The translations under genes were made by a program, and so were the position numbers. From Bacteroidales bacterium UBA1195 (GTDB lineage: Bacteria; Bacteroidota; Bacteroidia; Bacteroidales; WCHB1-69), in contig DBYD01000053.1 of the NCBI GenBank assembly GCA_002309855.1, positions 16,805 to 76,854 of the forward strand: DNA of 60,050 nucleotides, written 5' to 3'. Of the stretch, positions 9,274 through 18,702 are shown piece by piece. Each line of letters starts with the position of its first letter. Positions within the stretch are counted from its first letter, which is position 1. The notes beneath the pieces are model-generated. The model made no database searches. It saw nothing but the letters and a program-made list of their open reading frames with translations, and was not told where the DNA came from.

Positions 9274-11751
9274 ATGGGAAACTTTACCAAAATCATCCAC
9301 CACATACTCCGTTGCAGCATCACGGCACTTTTTTTCTGCTGTCTTCCGCTCCGTGGTCAGGATGTGAACCTTTACCTCAACGGACAATGGGAACTCAGCT
9401 ACTGGAAACAGCCGCAGAAGGCGGTCTGTTCGCCGGAAGAGATGTCCGCCGTGAAATACAAGACCATCCCCGCCACTGTGCCGGGCAATGTGGAGATTGA
9501 CCTGATGAAGGCCGGGCTGATCAAAGACCCGCGCATCGGGAGCAACGTGTATGACCTCCGCCCCTACGAGGCCTACCAGTGGTGCTACAGCCGCCACTTT
9601 TTCGCCCCACCGATGCACGAGGGGGAGACCTGCCTGCTGCATTTCGGCGGCATCGACTGCTTTGCCGAAATCTGGCTGAACGGCAAGCATGTCGGTTCGG
9701 CGCACAACATGATGATCGACTACGATTTTGACATAACTGAGCAGATGCGGCAGGGCGACAACCTGCTGCAGGTCATCCTGCGATCCTCCGTCATCGAGGG
9801 GCAGAAATATATGCTCGGCACCCTCAGCATCGGGGCTGCGGAGCCGGAATCCTATTTTTCAAAGAAGGCTCCGGAGGCGCTGTTTGTACGCAAGGCCTGC
9901 AGCGGCTACGGCTGGGACATAATGCCGCGCACCGTCAGCGCGGGGCTGTGGCGCGACGTTTCGCTCCGCATCCTGCCGCCCGCCCATTTCACCGACATCC
10001 ACTGGATGACGCTCGATGTGGACGTGCCGAACCGCACCGGACGTTTCTACGCCCACTTCCAGGCCGATGTCCCATTCGACCTGCTCGACCATGCCAAAGC
10101 CACCTTCAAGCTGAAACGCAACGGCAAGACCTGCTTCAGCCGCACCGAACCGCTCACCCAGAATGTGATCGCCATCCTTGACACCTGCCGCAATGTGGAC
10201 TTCTGGTGGCCGCTCGGCATGGGCGAAGCCGCCCTTTATGAGGCTGTCATCGAACTGACCGACGAGTCCGGCAAACTGCTCTGCCGGGATGCCCGCCGCT
10301 TCGGGTTCCGCACCATCATGCTGGACCGCAGCGAAATCCACGAATCCAAGGAGAACCCCGGACGCTTCCGCTTTTATGTGAACGGGGAGCCGGTCTTCAT
10401 CAAGGGGGCGAACTGGACCCCGCTGGACGGACTGCACTCCCGCGATGCGGAGCAGCTGGATTCGACCGTCGCATTGGCGGTCGATCTGAACTGCAACATG
10501 CTGCGCTGCTGGGGCGGAAATGTGTATGAGGACCACCGCTTTTTTGACCTATGCGACGAGAACGGCATCATGGTTTGGCAGGACTTCGGCATGGCCTGCG
10601 CCTCCCCTTCGCAACGGCAGCTCTTCATCGACCTGATGGAGGAGGAGGCGATATCGGTGGTACGCAAGCTGCGCAGCCACCCCTCGCTCGCCCTCTGGAG
10701 CGGCAACAACGAAAACGACCAGACCTACATCTTCCGCTGGCCGCCGCAATACAAGCTGGACCCCAACGACGACTACATCTCGCGTGTGCTGCTCAAAAAG
10801 GTGATTTACGAGTTCGACCCGCTCCGCCCCTACCTGCCCAGCTCGCCATACTACACTCCGGCAGTGTTCGCCCTTGGCGACTGGAGCAAACTGCCTGAAA
10901 ACCACATCTGGGGGCCGCGCGGATACTACAAGGAGCCCTTCTATAAGGATGCGAAATGCCTGTTCGCCAGCGAAATGGGCTACCACGGCTGCCCGAACCT
11001 TTCCAGCCTCAAGCTCATGATGGAGCCGGCAAACGTCTATCCATGGGAGGATCGTGCCACACACCGCTGGAACCGCGACTGGCTCACCAAGGCGACCCGC
11101 CGCTACGAGGCGTGGGGCTACATACCGAAACGCAACGACCTGATGATTAACCAGGTGAACCTGCTGTTCGGCTACGTCCCAGACACTCTGGAGGATTTTG
11201 TCCTGAGTTCGCAGCTTGTGCAGGCCGAGGCGATGAAATATTTTGTGGAGAAATGGCGCGGAGGCAAGTTTGTGGAGAAAAACGGCCTCATCTGGTGGAA
11301 CGTCAAGGACGGATGGCCCATCATCTCCGATGCCGTTGTGGACTACTATTTCGGCAAGAAGCTGGCCTATTACTTTATCCGCAACGTGCAGCGGGATGTC
11401 TGCGCCATGATGCTGGACGAGGACAGCACGGGCCTCTATCCGTTGGTCATAATCAACGACACGCGGGAGGAGGCCTCCGGCAAGGTAACAATCACCGACA
11501 TTGAAAGCGGCAAAAAGGTCTGGTCAGGAAAATACAGGACAGAGGCAAACGGCCGCACCCTGCTCACGCACATCGGGAAAAAGGCGGACAAGGGAATGTA
11601 CATGATCGAATACTCCTTCGGGGAGGACAATTTCAAAAACCACTACCTCTACGGCGAAAAGCCCTTCGACCTGCGGAAGGTCACCGGTTGGCTGGAAAGC
11701 ATCGGGATTTACAATGAGGCGGAATGCTTAGGATCCTCACCGGGCCGATAA
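9274..11751 (+). CDS. Secreted GH2 beta-mannosidase-like glycoside hydrolase
   Basis: The ATG at 9274 gives a signal peptide (ITALFFCCLPLRGQ) and about 825 aa, the length of GH2 beta-mannosidases. Order: sugar-binding jelly-roll domain (LNGQWELSYW), Ig-like sandwich, TIM barrel. The acid/base glutamate is in SGNNEND (E480) and the nucleophile in FASEMGYHG (E567), both typical of the mannosidase branch of GH2. It would release terminal beta-mannose from oligosaccharides in the periplasm. A longer in-frame start at 9199 lies inside the TonB gene and is unlikely. Its last 71 nt overlap the convergent GH106 gene, so one of the two C-termini may be extended by read-through of an old stop. Confidence 0.88.
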   Translation: MGNFTKIIHHILRCSITALFFCCLPLRGQDVNLYLNGQWELSYWKQPQKAVCSPEEMSAVKYKTIPATVPGNVEIDLMKAGLIKDPRIGSNVYDLRPYEAYQWCYSRHFFAPPMHEGETCLLHFGGIDCFAEIWLNGKHVGSAHNMMIDYDFDITEQMRQGDNLLQVILRSSVIEGQKYMLGTLSIGAAEPESYFSKKAPEALFVRKACSGYGWDIMPRTVSAGLWRDVSLRILPPAHFTDIHWMTLDVDVPNRTGRFYAHFQADVPFDLLDHAKATFKLKRNGKTCFSRTEPLTQNVIAILDTCRNVDFWWPLGMGEAALYEAVIELTDESGKLLCRDARRFGFRTIMLDRSEIHESKENPGRFRFYVNGEPVFIKGANWTPLDGLHSRDAEQLDSTVALAVDLNCNMLRCWGGNVYEDHRFFDLCDENGIMVWQDFGMACASPSQRQLFIDLMEEEAISVVRKLRSHPSLALWSGNNENDQTYIFRWPPQYKLDPNDDYISRVLLKKVIYEFDPLRPYLPSSPYYTPAVFALGDWSKLPENHIWGPRGYYKEPFYKDAKCLFASEMGYHGCPNLSSLKLMMEPANVYPWEDRATHRWNRDWLTKATRRYEAWGYIPKRNDLMINQVNLLFGYVPDTLEDFVLSSQLVQAEAMKYFVEKWRGGKFVEKNGLIWWNVKDGWPIISDAVVDYYFGKKLAYYFIRNVQRDVCAMMLDEDSTGLYPLVIINDTREEASGKVTITDIESGKKVWSGKYRTEANGRTLLTHIGKKADKGMYMIEYSFGEDNFKNHYLYGEKPFDLRKVTGWLESIGIYNEAECLGSSPGR

Positions 11752-14700
11752 GGCCGGAGCGGTCCAACGGCAGATCTGGCGTGAAATAGGGATAGGTTGT
11801 ACGGGTGGTTCCCGTGGCGGCATCTGGCTTCGAGTCACCGGTAAGGCGGTTCGCCCAGGTATTGGTGACACGAATTTCCAGCGTGTTGTTCCCTTCACGG
11901 AGCCTGCCGGACAACAGCAGCCGGTAAGGCGCCTTCCAGCAGCAGCCGATATCCTCACCGTTGAGAAATACCCGCGCCAGATGGCACACTTCACCCAAAT
12001 CCAGACAGAGCAGGCTGTCACCCACCCCATCGTCATGCCATTGGAACGTCATGTTATAACTGACCGTACCGGAAAAAAAGCGTATGTCAGGCTCATCCGA
12101 ACAGTTTAGCGGGAAAAGCGTGTCTGTCTCAAAAGAATCGGTGGCACCGCCTCCATTCCGGAAAAGAATCCGCCACCTGCCGCCAGTCAAGTCCTGCAGC
12201 GTCCGGCAAACATCCTGCGGAACAGAGAGCGAATCGGTTTCAGACTTTTCACCGAACCAAACGAACAGCGCGTCATCCGGCACGAAACGGAGGCGTACCA
12301 ATGTGCGTCCCTCCCTGATCACATAGGAGGCCTCCTCCATCCCACCAGTTTCAGCATGGAGGAGCAACGGCCTTTTCCCCGTCACGCGGAACGACACCGT
12401 CACCTCGCGGGCCTGCGGGAACGTGTTGGTGACCCAGTAAAGCTCACCATCCGCCAGATGCCTGTGGACAAAGCGGAGACCATCCGTTGAATCCGTCCTG
12501 AAAACGACATCCTGCACACAGCCGCGCCGGTGCAAAGCCACATCCAACATTTCAGGAGAAACCACATTGTCCCTTCCGGAATGCCATACTGCGCGGACAA
12601 GGCTGTCGAATTCGTGCGGGTCATATTTCAGGTTCACACATCCGGCTGGCGGATTGGCCGCCAAGAGCAGACCCGCATCGGCAAAAAGCGCAAGCCGCCG
12701 CAGCACCGGCATTGAGACAAACCGCACCGAACTATCTACAAGCAACGCCCTGTAACACATCCCAGAATGTGTGACCAGACCGCTGTCGGCAGGCTCCAAC
12801 AGCTCCAGCAGCATGCTCTTGTTCACAAAATCGAACGCATAGCCTTCCGGCACAGCCGCACGCTCATTTTGGAAACGGGCCGTGAGGTTGTTGGTCTCAC
12901 CGTAATACACGGCAATGTCCGCCACAAACCTTCCCAGCGAAAGCATGGCGCAGCTGCGGGAGAGATAACCTGTCCAGAGGCCCGCCTCGCCAGCCCAGGT
13001 CTCATGCCGGTCAAACCACTGTCCGAAACGGCCGAGCGAAAGGCCGGGCACAATGCTGTCCGACGGCTGGTGTGGCGAACAGTGGATAACAAAACGGTTC
13101 AGGCCGCATGCCATGGCGGCATCCGCATGGGATTTGAGGTTGCCGGGATGGAAGGACCATGCCCGCAGCCTGCCGTCCGAATATCTGCCAAGTCCGTCCG
13201 TGGTGAAGGATTCGGCAGCACACACATTCTGCCCGCAAATATGCGCCACAGAAGCGGACTCGCGGATATCGGCCTCATACAGCGGATCTATTCCATGTGC
13301 GTCTGTCACCCAGAAAGCCGACATCGGCACCTCCGCGTGACGCTTCACATCCATGCCGTCCGCAACGAAATGCCTGCCGCCCTCATGGGACTCGGTGTAA
13401 CGCCCCATCCCGTAACGCGCAAGCAGCGTATCAACAGCATCATAATGATATTCAACCATCATCTCCCCGATTGTCTGACGCCAGTCCTGCAAAAAACGGT
13501 CGGTCTCCCCTGCACTCTCCACCACCTGCCCGAAAAGTGCGGGCATCCATGGCATCATGCTGTAGCCGCGGCGCCGTTCAAACTCCTGCGGCATGGCATC
13601 CGTCCATGTCTGGCAGCCAGCCTCGTAACTGTCAATCATCAGATTTGAGACCACCTTGCCCATGGCTCCGCCTCCGGCCTCATCCAGCAGGCCGAAATAG
13701 TTTTGGTAATAGTGCGCGACGGCCTGCGGATTCATCTTATCAACCTCAAGGCCTGTCGCCTCCGGCGATGCCGGACCGTTGCGCCGTCCGCGCAACGTGT
13801 AGCCGACACGGTAAATGCGCCAGCGTCCGGGCGGGACATTCCAGCGCAGCACGCCGTTCCTGTAATGGGAGGTGATATCCAACACATCCCGCAACGGCAC
13901 CGCATCCGAACCTAGAGGTGTGGGGAAACCGTCCCGCAACGGAGCGTCAGTGAAGAAACCCGCCTTCTCCGTATCCATGTTCACACGTGAAAAGGGGTAA
14001 AGACGCAGCTCGTTATATGTCATAGGCTGCCCGTCCTGACAGGAGAGAACCCTGAAGAACCGCGCCCTTGTCTCCGGGACGGAAAAGGTGAGGAACGGAA
14101 TGTGTGTGTTCGGCGAATATTCCGCAAGGGTATGGAAATGCACACCGTCATCGCTGTACTCCCAACGGCGCATGCGCCGGTTCGCCCAGTCGTCGTCAAA
14201 CCCCTGCATGATGGCCTTTACTGTCTGCCTTTCCGGAAACTCAAAGAGGATCCACGCCCTCCCCGTGCTGTCCGGCTGAACCGTGCAGCGGCTCATCATG
14301 TCACCGTCGTGCAGGGCATGCAGATCAGAGCCGTCGCTGGCTGTAATCCACACACCAAGCTCCTCCATCGGACGGTCCGCATCCGGAACCTTCACCGCAA
14401 TCACATACAAGTCCCTGTAAAACCTATACTGCTCCGGAATATGCCGGTTCAGCACATGGTTGAGGTATTTTCCGGCCACGCTGTCAGGTTCCGGCAACGC
14501 CCCCTTGAAACGTCTGCCGCCCTCCACATCTATCGTTTTCCAGTTAAGCGTCTTCATGGACTCCTCCTCCGGAACCCACGGCCCGCCGGTCGCGCTCCAG
14601 CCCGGCGACGAGGCCACACTCACCTCCATCCCAAGGGAATCGGCAAGATGCAACGCAAGCCTGAAGGCCTCATTCCAGACAGGTGTCATGAAGGCAACCC

Positions 14701-14965
14701 TCTCCGGCACCACCTGCGGGGTCTCCAGACCGGCATCGAACAGGTGGAAACCGGCCACGCCCGCCGAATGCATCCAAAGCAGATCCTTGCGGATCCCCTC
14801 CGGCGAGATGTTACCATTCATCCAGTGCCACCACACCCTCGGAGAGGCCGATTTGGGCGGATTCGCAAAAACCTCCCGCAGCTCCGACTGCGCCGGAAGC
14901 TGGAATGCAGGCAGCACGACACACAAAAAACAGATCCAAACCCTGCAAAGCCTTTTCATAGGCAT
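11681..14965 (-). CDS. Secreted GH106 alpha-L-rhamnosidase-like protein
   Basis: 1094 aa with a signal peptide (CRVWICFLCVVLPAFQLPAQ). The mature N-terminus has the GH106 hallmark PRVWWHWMNGNISPEGI followed by the LLWMHSAGVAGFHLFDAG barrel strand. The C-terminus is a carbohydrate-binding-like sandwich (FLNGEDIGCCWKAPYRL…NNTLEIRVTN) seen in this family. GH106 enzymes remove alpha-L-rhamnose from pectin-type glycans. Start may be MPMKRL (14965) or MKRL (14959). It is 6 nt downstream of uxaC in the same direction, linking rhamnose release with uronate catabolism. The 3' end overlaps the convergent GH2 gene. Confidence 0.87.
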   Translation of the reverse strand: MPMKRLCRVWICFLCVVLPAFQLPAQSELREVFANPPKSASPRVWWHWMNGNISPEGIRKDLLWMHSAGVAGFHLFDAGLETPQVVPERVAFMTPVWNEAFRLALHLADSLGMEVSVASSPGWSATGGPWVPEEESMKTLNWKTIDVEGGRRFKGALPEPDSVAGKYLNHVLNRHIPEQYRFYRDLYVIAVKVPDADRPMEELGVWITASDGSDLHALHDGDMMSRCTVQPDSTGRAWILFEFPERQTVKAIMQGFDDDWANRRMRRWEYSDDGVHFHTLAEYSPNTHIPFLTFSVPETRARFFRVLSCQDGQPMTYNELRLYPFSRVNMDTEKAGFFTDAPLRDGFPTPLGSDAVPLRDVLDITSHYRNGVLRWNVPPGRWRIYRVGYTLRGRRNGPASPEATGLEVDKMNPQAVAHYYQNYFGLLDEAGGGAMGKVVSNLMIDSYEAGCQTWTDAMPQEFERRRGYSMMPWMPALFGQVVESAGETDRFLQDWRQTIGEMMVEYHYDAVDTLLARYGMGRYTESHEGGRHFVADGMDVKRHAEVPMSAFWVTDAHGIDPLYEADIRESASVAHICGQNVCAAESFTTDGLGRYSDGRLRAWSFHPGNLKSHADAAMACGLNRFVIHCSPHQPSDSIVPGLSLGRFGQWFDRHETWAGEAGLWTGYLSRSCAMLSLGRFVADIAVYYGETNNLTARFQNERAAVPEGYAFDFVNKSMLLELLEPADSGLVTHSGMCYRALLVDSSVRFVSMPVLRRLALFADAGLLLAANPPAGCVNLKYDPHEFDSLVRAVWHSGRDNVVSPEMLDVALHRRGCVQDVVFRTDSTDGLRFVHRHLADGELYWVTNTFPQAREVTVSFRVTGKRPLLLHAETGGMEEASYVIREGRTLVRLRFVPDDALFVWFGEKSETDSLSVPQDVCRTLQDLTGGRWRILFRNGGGATDSFETDTLFPLNCSDEPDIRFFSGTVSYNMTFQWHDDGVGDSLLCLDLGEVCHLARVFLNGEDIGCCWKAPYRLLLSGRLREGNNTLEIRVTNTWANRLTGDSKPDAATGTTRTTYPYFTPDLPLDRSGLIGPVRILSIPPHCKSRCFPANR

Positions 14966-14971
14966 AAATAA

Positions 14972-16381
14972 TTAATGTAATGTACCGAAAAGGTAGTGTT
15001 CGGCATTGTTATAACAGATGTCACGCACCAGACCGCCGACCCATTCTATATCGGAGGGAATGATGCCCATCTCCATTTCCTCCCCAAGCTTGCCGCAGAG
15101 TATGCGGCGGAAATATTCGTGGCGCGCATAGCTCACGAAGGAGCGCGAATCGGTCAGCATGCCGACGAAGCGGCCCAGCACACCCGTCTGTGAAAGCACC
15201 TCCAGATGGCGGATCATGCCGTCGCGGTGGTCGTTGAACCACCAGGCTGCGCCAAGCTGCAGATGAGACGGCACAGGACCATGCTGGAAATTGCCGATAA
15301 GCGAGCCCAACATCTCCCACTGGTTGGGATTGATCGCATATAGAATGCACTTTGGCAGCCGCCCCTCCGAATCCAGCCAGCTGAAAAGCCGGTTGAGCGC
15401 TACAGCCGCATGGTACTCCCCTATGCTGTCGAAACCGGTGTCGGCCCCAACCTCACGGTACATGCGGCTGTTATTGTTCCTCATGCAGCCGAAATGGATC
15501 TGCGCCGTCCAGCCGGCCTCCGCATCCGCCATAAGCCCCTCATACAGCCATGCCGTCTGGAACTTCCGAATTTCAACAGGGTCGAGAGATTTCATACTGC
15601 GTATTTTCTCGAAGATACGGCAAATATCCTCCCCGGAGTAAGGTTCGGCGACAATTTCAGTCACACCGTAATCGGAGAGCAGACAGCCATGTTCCTTGAA
15701 GTGGCGGCGGCGTATCTCAAGAGCCTCCAGGAAGTCTTCCCAATAATCTATCTCCATCCCGGCCGCTTCGGAGAGCCGGTTCACCCAGCGGTTCCAGGAG
15801 TGAGGCTCCCACACCTTGGCGGCCATATCGCTCCGCCAGGTCGGCAGCACCTTCACACCGAAGCCGGAATCAGCGATATTCCGGTGATATTCCAAACTGT
15901 CAATTGGGTCGTCCGTGGTGCAGACCACCCGCACATTGGAACGCTCCATCAGCTGACGGGCCGAAAAACCGGGCTGTGCCAGCTGCGCATTGCATTTCTC
16001 CCAGATGGCCGGGGCCGATTTGGAGCAAAAGCGGTCATAAACGCCGAAATAGCGGGCAAGCTCCAGCTGCGTCCAATCGAAAAGCGGACTGCGCAGCAGG
16101 TAGTCCATCGTCTCCGCATATTTCAAAAACTTGTCATAGTCGGAGGCGTTGCCGGTGCAATACACCTCCGCCACACCGTTGGCACGCATCTGCCGCCACT
16201 TGTAGTGGTCGCCGCCCAGCCAGAGCTGCGTCATGTTGTCCCAACGGCGGTCTTCCGAAATCTCCTTCGGGGAGAGATGGCAATGGTAGTCGATAACCGG
16301 CATCTGCTCCGCATATTCGTGGTACAGGCGGCGGGCCGTCTCCGTCACCAGCAGGTAGTCTTCATGGATAAAAGGTTTCAT
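14972..16381 (-). CDS. uxaC: Uronate (glucuronate/galacturonate) isomerase
   Basis: UxaC converts D-glucuronate to D-fructuronate and D-galacturonate to D-tagaturonate, the first cytoplasmic step of hexuronate breakdown. The 469-aa length is standard. The metal-binding motif DYHCHLSPKEI is near residue 31, and DWTQLELARYFG, RVVCTTDDPIDSLEYH and the C-terminal MLTDSRSFVSYARHEYFRR are typical of the family. It is transcribed after the hexuronate carrier gene (22 nt plus the alternative start) and before GH106, forming a short uronate/rhamnose catabolic operon. No uxaB or uxuA is in the window. Confidence 0.96.
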   Translation of the reverse strand: MKPFIHEDYLLVTETARRLYHEYAEQMPVIDYHCHLSPKEISEDRRWDNMTQLWLGGDHYKWRQMRANGVAEVYCTGNASDYDKFLKYAETMDYLLRSPLFDWTQLELARYFGVYDRFCSKSAPAIWEKCNAQLAQPGFSARQLMERSNVRVVCTTDDPIDSLEYHRNIADSGFGVKVLPTWRSDMAAKVWEPHSWNRWVNRLSEAAGMEIDYWEDFLEALEIRRRHFKEHGCLLSDYGVTEIVAEPYSGEDICRIFEKIRSMKSLDPVEIRKFQTAWLYEGLMADAEAGWTAQIHFGCMRNNNSRMYREVGADTGFDSIGEYHAAVALNRLFSWLDSEGRLPKCILYAINPNQWEMLGSLIGNFQHGPVPSHLQLGAAWWFNDHRDGMIRHLEVLSQTGVLGRFVGMLTDSRSFVSYARHEYFRRILCGKLGEEMEMGIIPSDIEWVGGLVRDICYNNAEHYLFGTLH

Positions 16382-16403
16382 GGTGTATGATTTTTTTCAT
16401 TAA

Positions 16404-17840
16404 CTATTCCGCATCCGTTATTGGTTTGTAGGAAGGCACCAGCGCCTTCATGATAATCCACGCCACCAGATAGGCGACGGAGCAGCAGATGAAGGCGATC
16501 TCGTATCCGGCACTCTTTCCCACATATCCGAGAAAATGCATCTGGACCTGATCGGCGTAGGTGAAGAGGTTACCGGCCCCCTTCTGTATGAAGAAGCTGC
16601 CAATGCCGCCCGCCATACCGCCGATGCCAGTCACAGTGGCGATCCAGCTCTTCGGGAACATGTCGCCGGTGGTGGAGAAGATGTTCGCGCTCCAACTCTG
16701 GTGCGCCGCACAACCGATACCGATAAGCACAACCGGCCACCATGGGGAATACTGCCCCAGCGGCTGCGCCAGAAGCACGCACAGAGGGAAAAAGGCGAAC
16801 ATCAGCATGGCCCGCATCCGCGAGCGGTACGGGTCCCAGCCGGTCCGACGGATGATCCAGGTGGGCAGCTTGCCGCCGACCAGCGAAAGCATCACAATGG
16901 CATACAGTGTGAAGATGAGCATCATCCCCATCGGGTCGGAGGTGTTGATGTCGAACTGCGCCTTCAGGTAGCTTGGGGTCCAGAAGAGGAAGAACCACCA
17001 TACGCCGTCCGTCAGTCCCTTGCCCACAATCAGGCTCCATGTCTGGCGGTAGCGGAAGCATCTCCACAAGGAGACCTTGGACGGTGCTGGCTCCCCAGAC
17101 TTTTCAGCCGGAGCCTCCGCCGTGCAGTCCGATTCGATATATTCAAGTTCGGCCCTGTTCACAAACCGGGAGCGGTGCGGCCCGTCGTACAGGAAGAGCC
17201 ATATCCCCGCCCAAAGGAAACCAAGCGCACCGATGATCACGAATGCCCACTCCCATCCGAAATGCTTGGCAAGCGGCGGAATGGTGAGCGGGGCTATCAG
17301 TGCACCGATTGAGGCGCCGGAATTGAACACCGAGGTTGCGAAGGCGCGGTCCTTTTTCGGGAAGTACTCCGCCGTCACCTTGATGGCAGCCGGAAAGTTG
17401 CCGGCCTCGCCGAAGGCAAGCACGCATCGCGCCGCCAGAAAGGCCCACATCGAGACGGTGGAGACCAGCACGGCCGCATCGCCTGTGGCCTGCAGCATCG
17501 CGGTGGCGGAGCCAAACCCTGTAAGAACGCCCGTCAGCCTGCCGCACAATGCGTGCGCACATGCGCCCGCGCTCCACACCACAATCGCCCACATGTAGCC
17601 CTTTCTGGTGCCGAGCCAGTCGATAATCCGCCCCGCAAAAAGCATGAAGAAGGCGTAACATAGGGAGAAAAAGGCGGTGATGGTGCCGTAATGCGCGTCA
17701 GTCCAATGGAACTCCGGCCTGATAAATTCCTCAAAGGTCAGGCTCAACACCTGACGGTCCAAATAGTTGATGGTGGTTGCTGCGAAGAGCATGGCGCAGA
17801 TTACCCACCGGAAATTGCTCTTGGTTTCTTGTGTGTTCAT
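16404..17840 (-). CDS. exuT: Hexuronate transporter, MFS family (ExuT-like)
   Basis: A 12-helix major facilitator protein of about 478 aa of the anion:cation symporter/ExuT branch. The N-terminal helix carries NYLDRQVLSL and the loop after helix 2 carries GRIIDWLGTRKGYMWA; both are signature positions of hexuronate carriers. It should import glucuronate or galacturonate with protons across the inner membrane. Start chosen at MNTQETK (17840) rather than MPKFKR at 17858. It is the promoter-proximal gene of the leftward exuT-uxaC-GH106 set, divergent from the WG-repeat gene across a 150-bp gap. Confidence 0.9.
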   Translation of the reverse strand: MNTQETKSNFRWVICAMLFAATTINYLDRQVLSLTFEEFIRPEFHWTDAHYGTITAFFSLCYAFFMLFAGRIIDWLGTRKGYMWAIVVWSAGACAHALCGRLTGVLTGFGSATAMLQATGDAAVLVSTVSMWAFLAARCVLAFGEAGNFPAAIKVTAEYFPKKDRAFATSVFNSGASIGALIAPLTIPPLAKHFGWEWAFVIIGALGFLWAGIWLFLYDGPHRSRFVNRAELEYIESDCTAEAPAEKSGEPAPSKVSLWRCFRYRQTWSLIVGKGLTDGVWWFFLFWTPSYLKAQFDINTSDPMGMMLIFTLYAIVMLSLVGGKLPTWIIRRTGWDPYRSRMRAMLMFAFFPLCVLLAQPLGQYSPWWPVVLIGIGCAAHQSWSANIFSTTGDMFPKSWIATVTGIGGMAGGIGSFFIQKGAGNLFTYADQVQMHFLGYVGKSAGYEIAFICCSVAYLVAWIIMKALVPSYKPITDAE

Positions 17841-17949
17841 TCGCTTGAATTTTGGCAAGGCTTATATAAAAACAACGTGATACAGGCGGCTTTTATTATA
17901 TGACAAAGATTTTTTTGCCCAAAACTGCGCAGGATATTCCTTTTTACGT

Positions 17950-17957
17950 TATTTTTG
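17950..17957 (+). promoter_or_regulatory. Bacteroidetes -7 promoter box (TATTTTTG)
   Basis: TATTTTTG fits TAnnTTTG and lies 33 nt before the ATG of the WG-repeat gene, in the divergent gap shared with the exuT promoter. Confidence 0.5.
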
Positions 17958-17990
17958 CAGATTGTATCACATCTATATTATAGATATCGT

Positions 17991-18692
17991 ATGAAAAGGT
18001 TTTTTTTGACGCTTGCGACACTCTTTGGTTGCGGATGCATTGCCGGCCAAGTTGTTTTACAAGAAGACATTTCCCTAAAAGACAAAAAGATTGAACGGGC
18101 TCCTGCCGGCACACGTGTGCCATCGTCAGTGGTGCAGGTGGTGGAGACTCCTCCTCCATTGGTCACCCCGAAGGTGAGTGACATCAACAAACTTTTTGCG
18201 GTCAGCGACAACGGACGCTGGGGCATGGTCAATATGGAGGGGGAATTTGCCATCCCACCGGTATACGATGCCATGAAGGCAGTATCCTGCAGCCATGTGG
18301 CTGTAAAATACGACGGCAAATGGGGCTATCTTAACAAAAAGGGGATACTGGAAACCCCTTGCGTTCTTGAAGAGGCCTCCTCGTATGAGAACGGCTATGC
18401 GCTGATCCTGCAGAACGGACGATGGGGCATGATCGACTCCACCGGCAAAAGCTGCATCCGCTGCGACTACAACCAGCTGCATCCTGTCCGGGAAGGGCTG
18501 GTGGCCGCATGCAGCGAAGGGCTGTGGGGTTTTCTGGACACCAAGGGCAGCCTTGAGATCCCCTTCGCCTACGAAGCTGTGACCGACTTCCAAAACGGAC
18601 GCGCCGGATTCAAAATCAACGGGAAATGGGGCATCATGAACCGGAAGGGGGAAATCCTTATTGACGCCCGCTTTGACAATGTGGAATGGTAA
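17991..18692 (+). CDS. Secreted WG-repeat protein
   Basis: The ATG at 17991 gives a signal peptide (MKRFFLTLATLFGCGCIAG) and 233 aa. From residue about 65 there are five WG/KWG repeats of about 35-40 residues, each with a [GK]-[RKL]-WG-[MYFI] core: NGRWGMVN, DGKWGYLN, NGRWGMID, EGLWGFLD, NGKWGIMN. WG-repeat proteins are beta-rich and their cellular role is poorly known; export suggests an envelope location. The stop is 10 nt before the next start, so it is probably co-transcribed with the phosphoesterase gene. Confidence 0.85.
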   Translation: MKRFFLTLATLFGCGCIAGQVVLQEDISLKDKKIERAPAGTRVPSSVVQVVETPPPLVTPKVSDINKLFAVSDNGRWGMVNMEGEFAIPPVYDAMKAVSCSHVAVKYDGKWGYLNKKGILETPCVLEEASSYENGYALILQNGRWGMIDSTGKSCIRCDYNQLHPVREGLVAACSEGLWGFLDTKGSLEIPFAYEAVTDFQNGRAGFKINGKWGIMNRKGEILIDARFDNVEW

Positions 18693-18702
18693 TGTGAACA
18701 AT

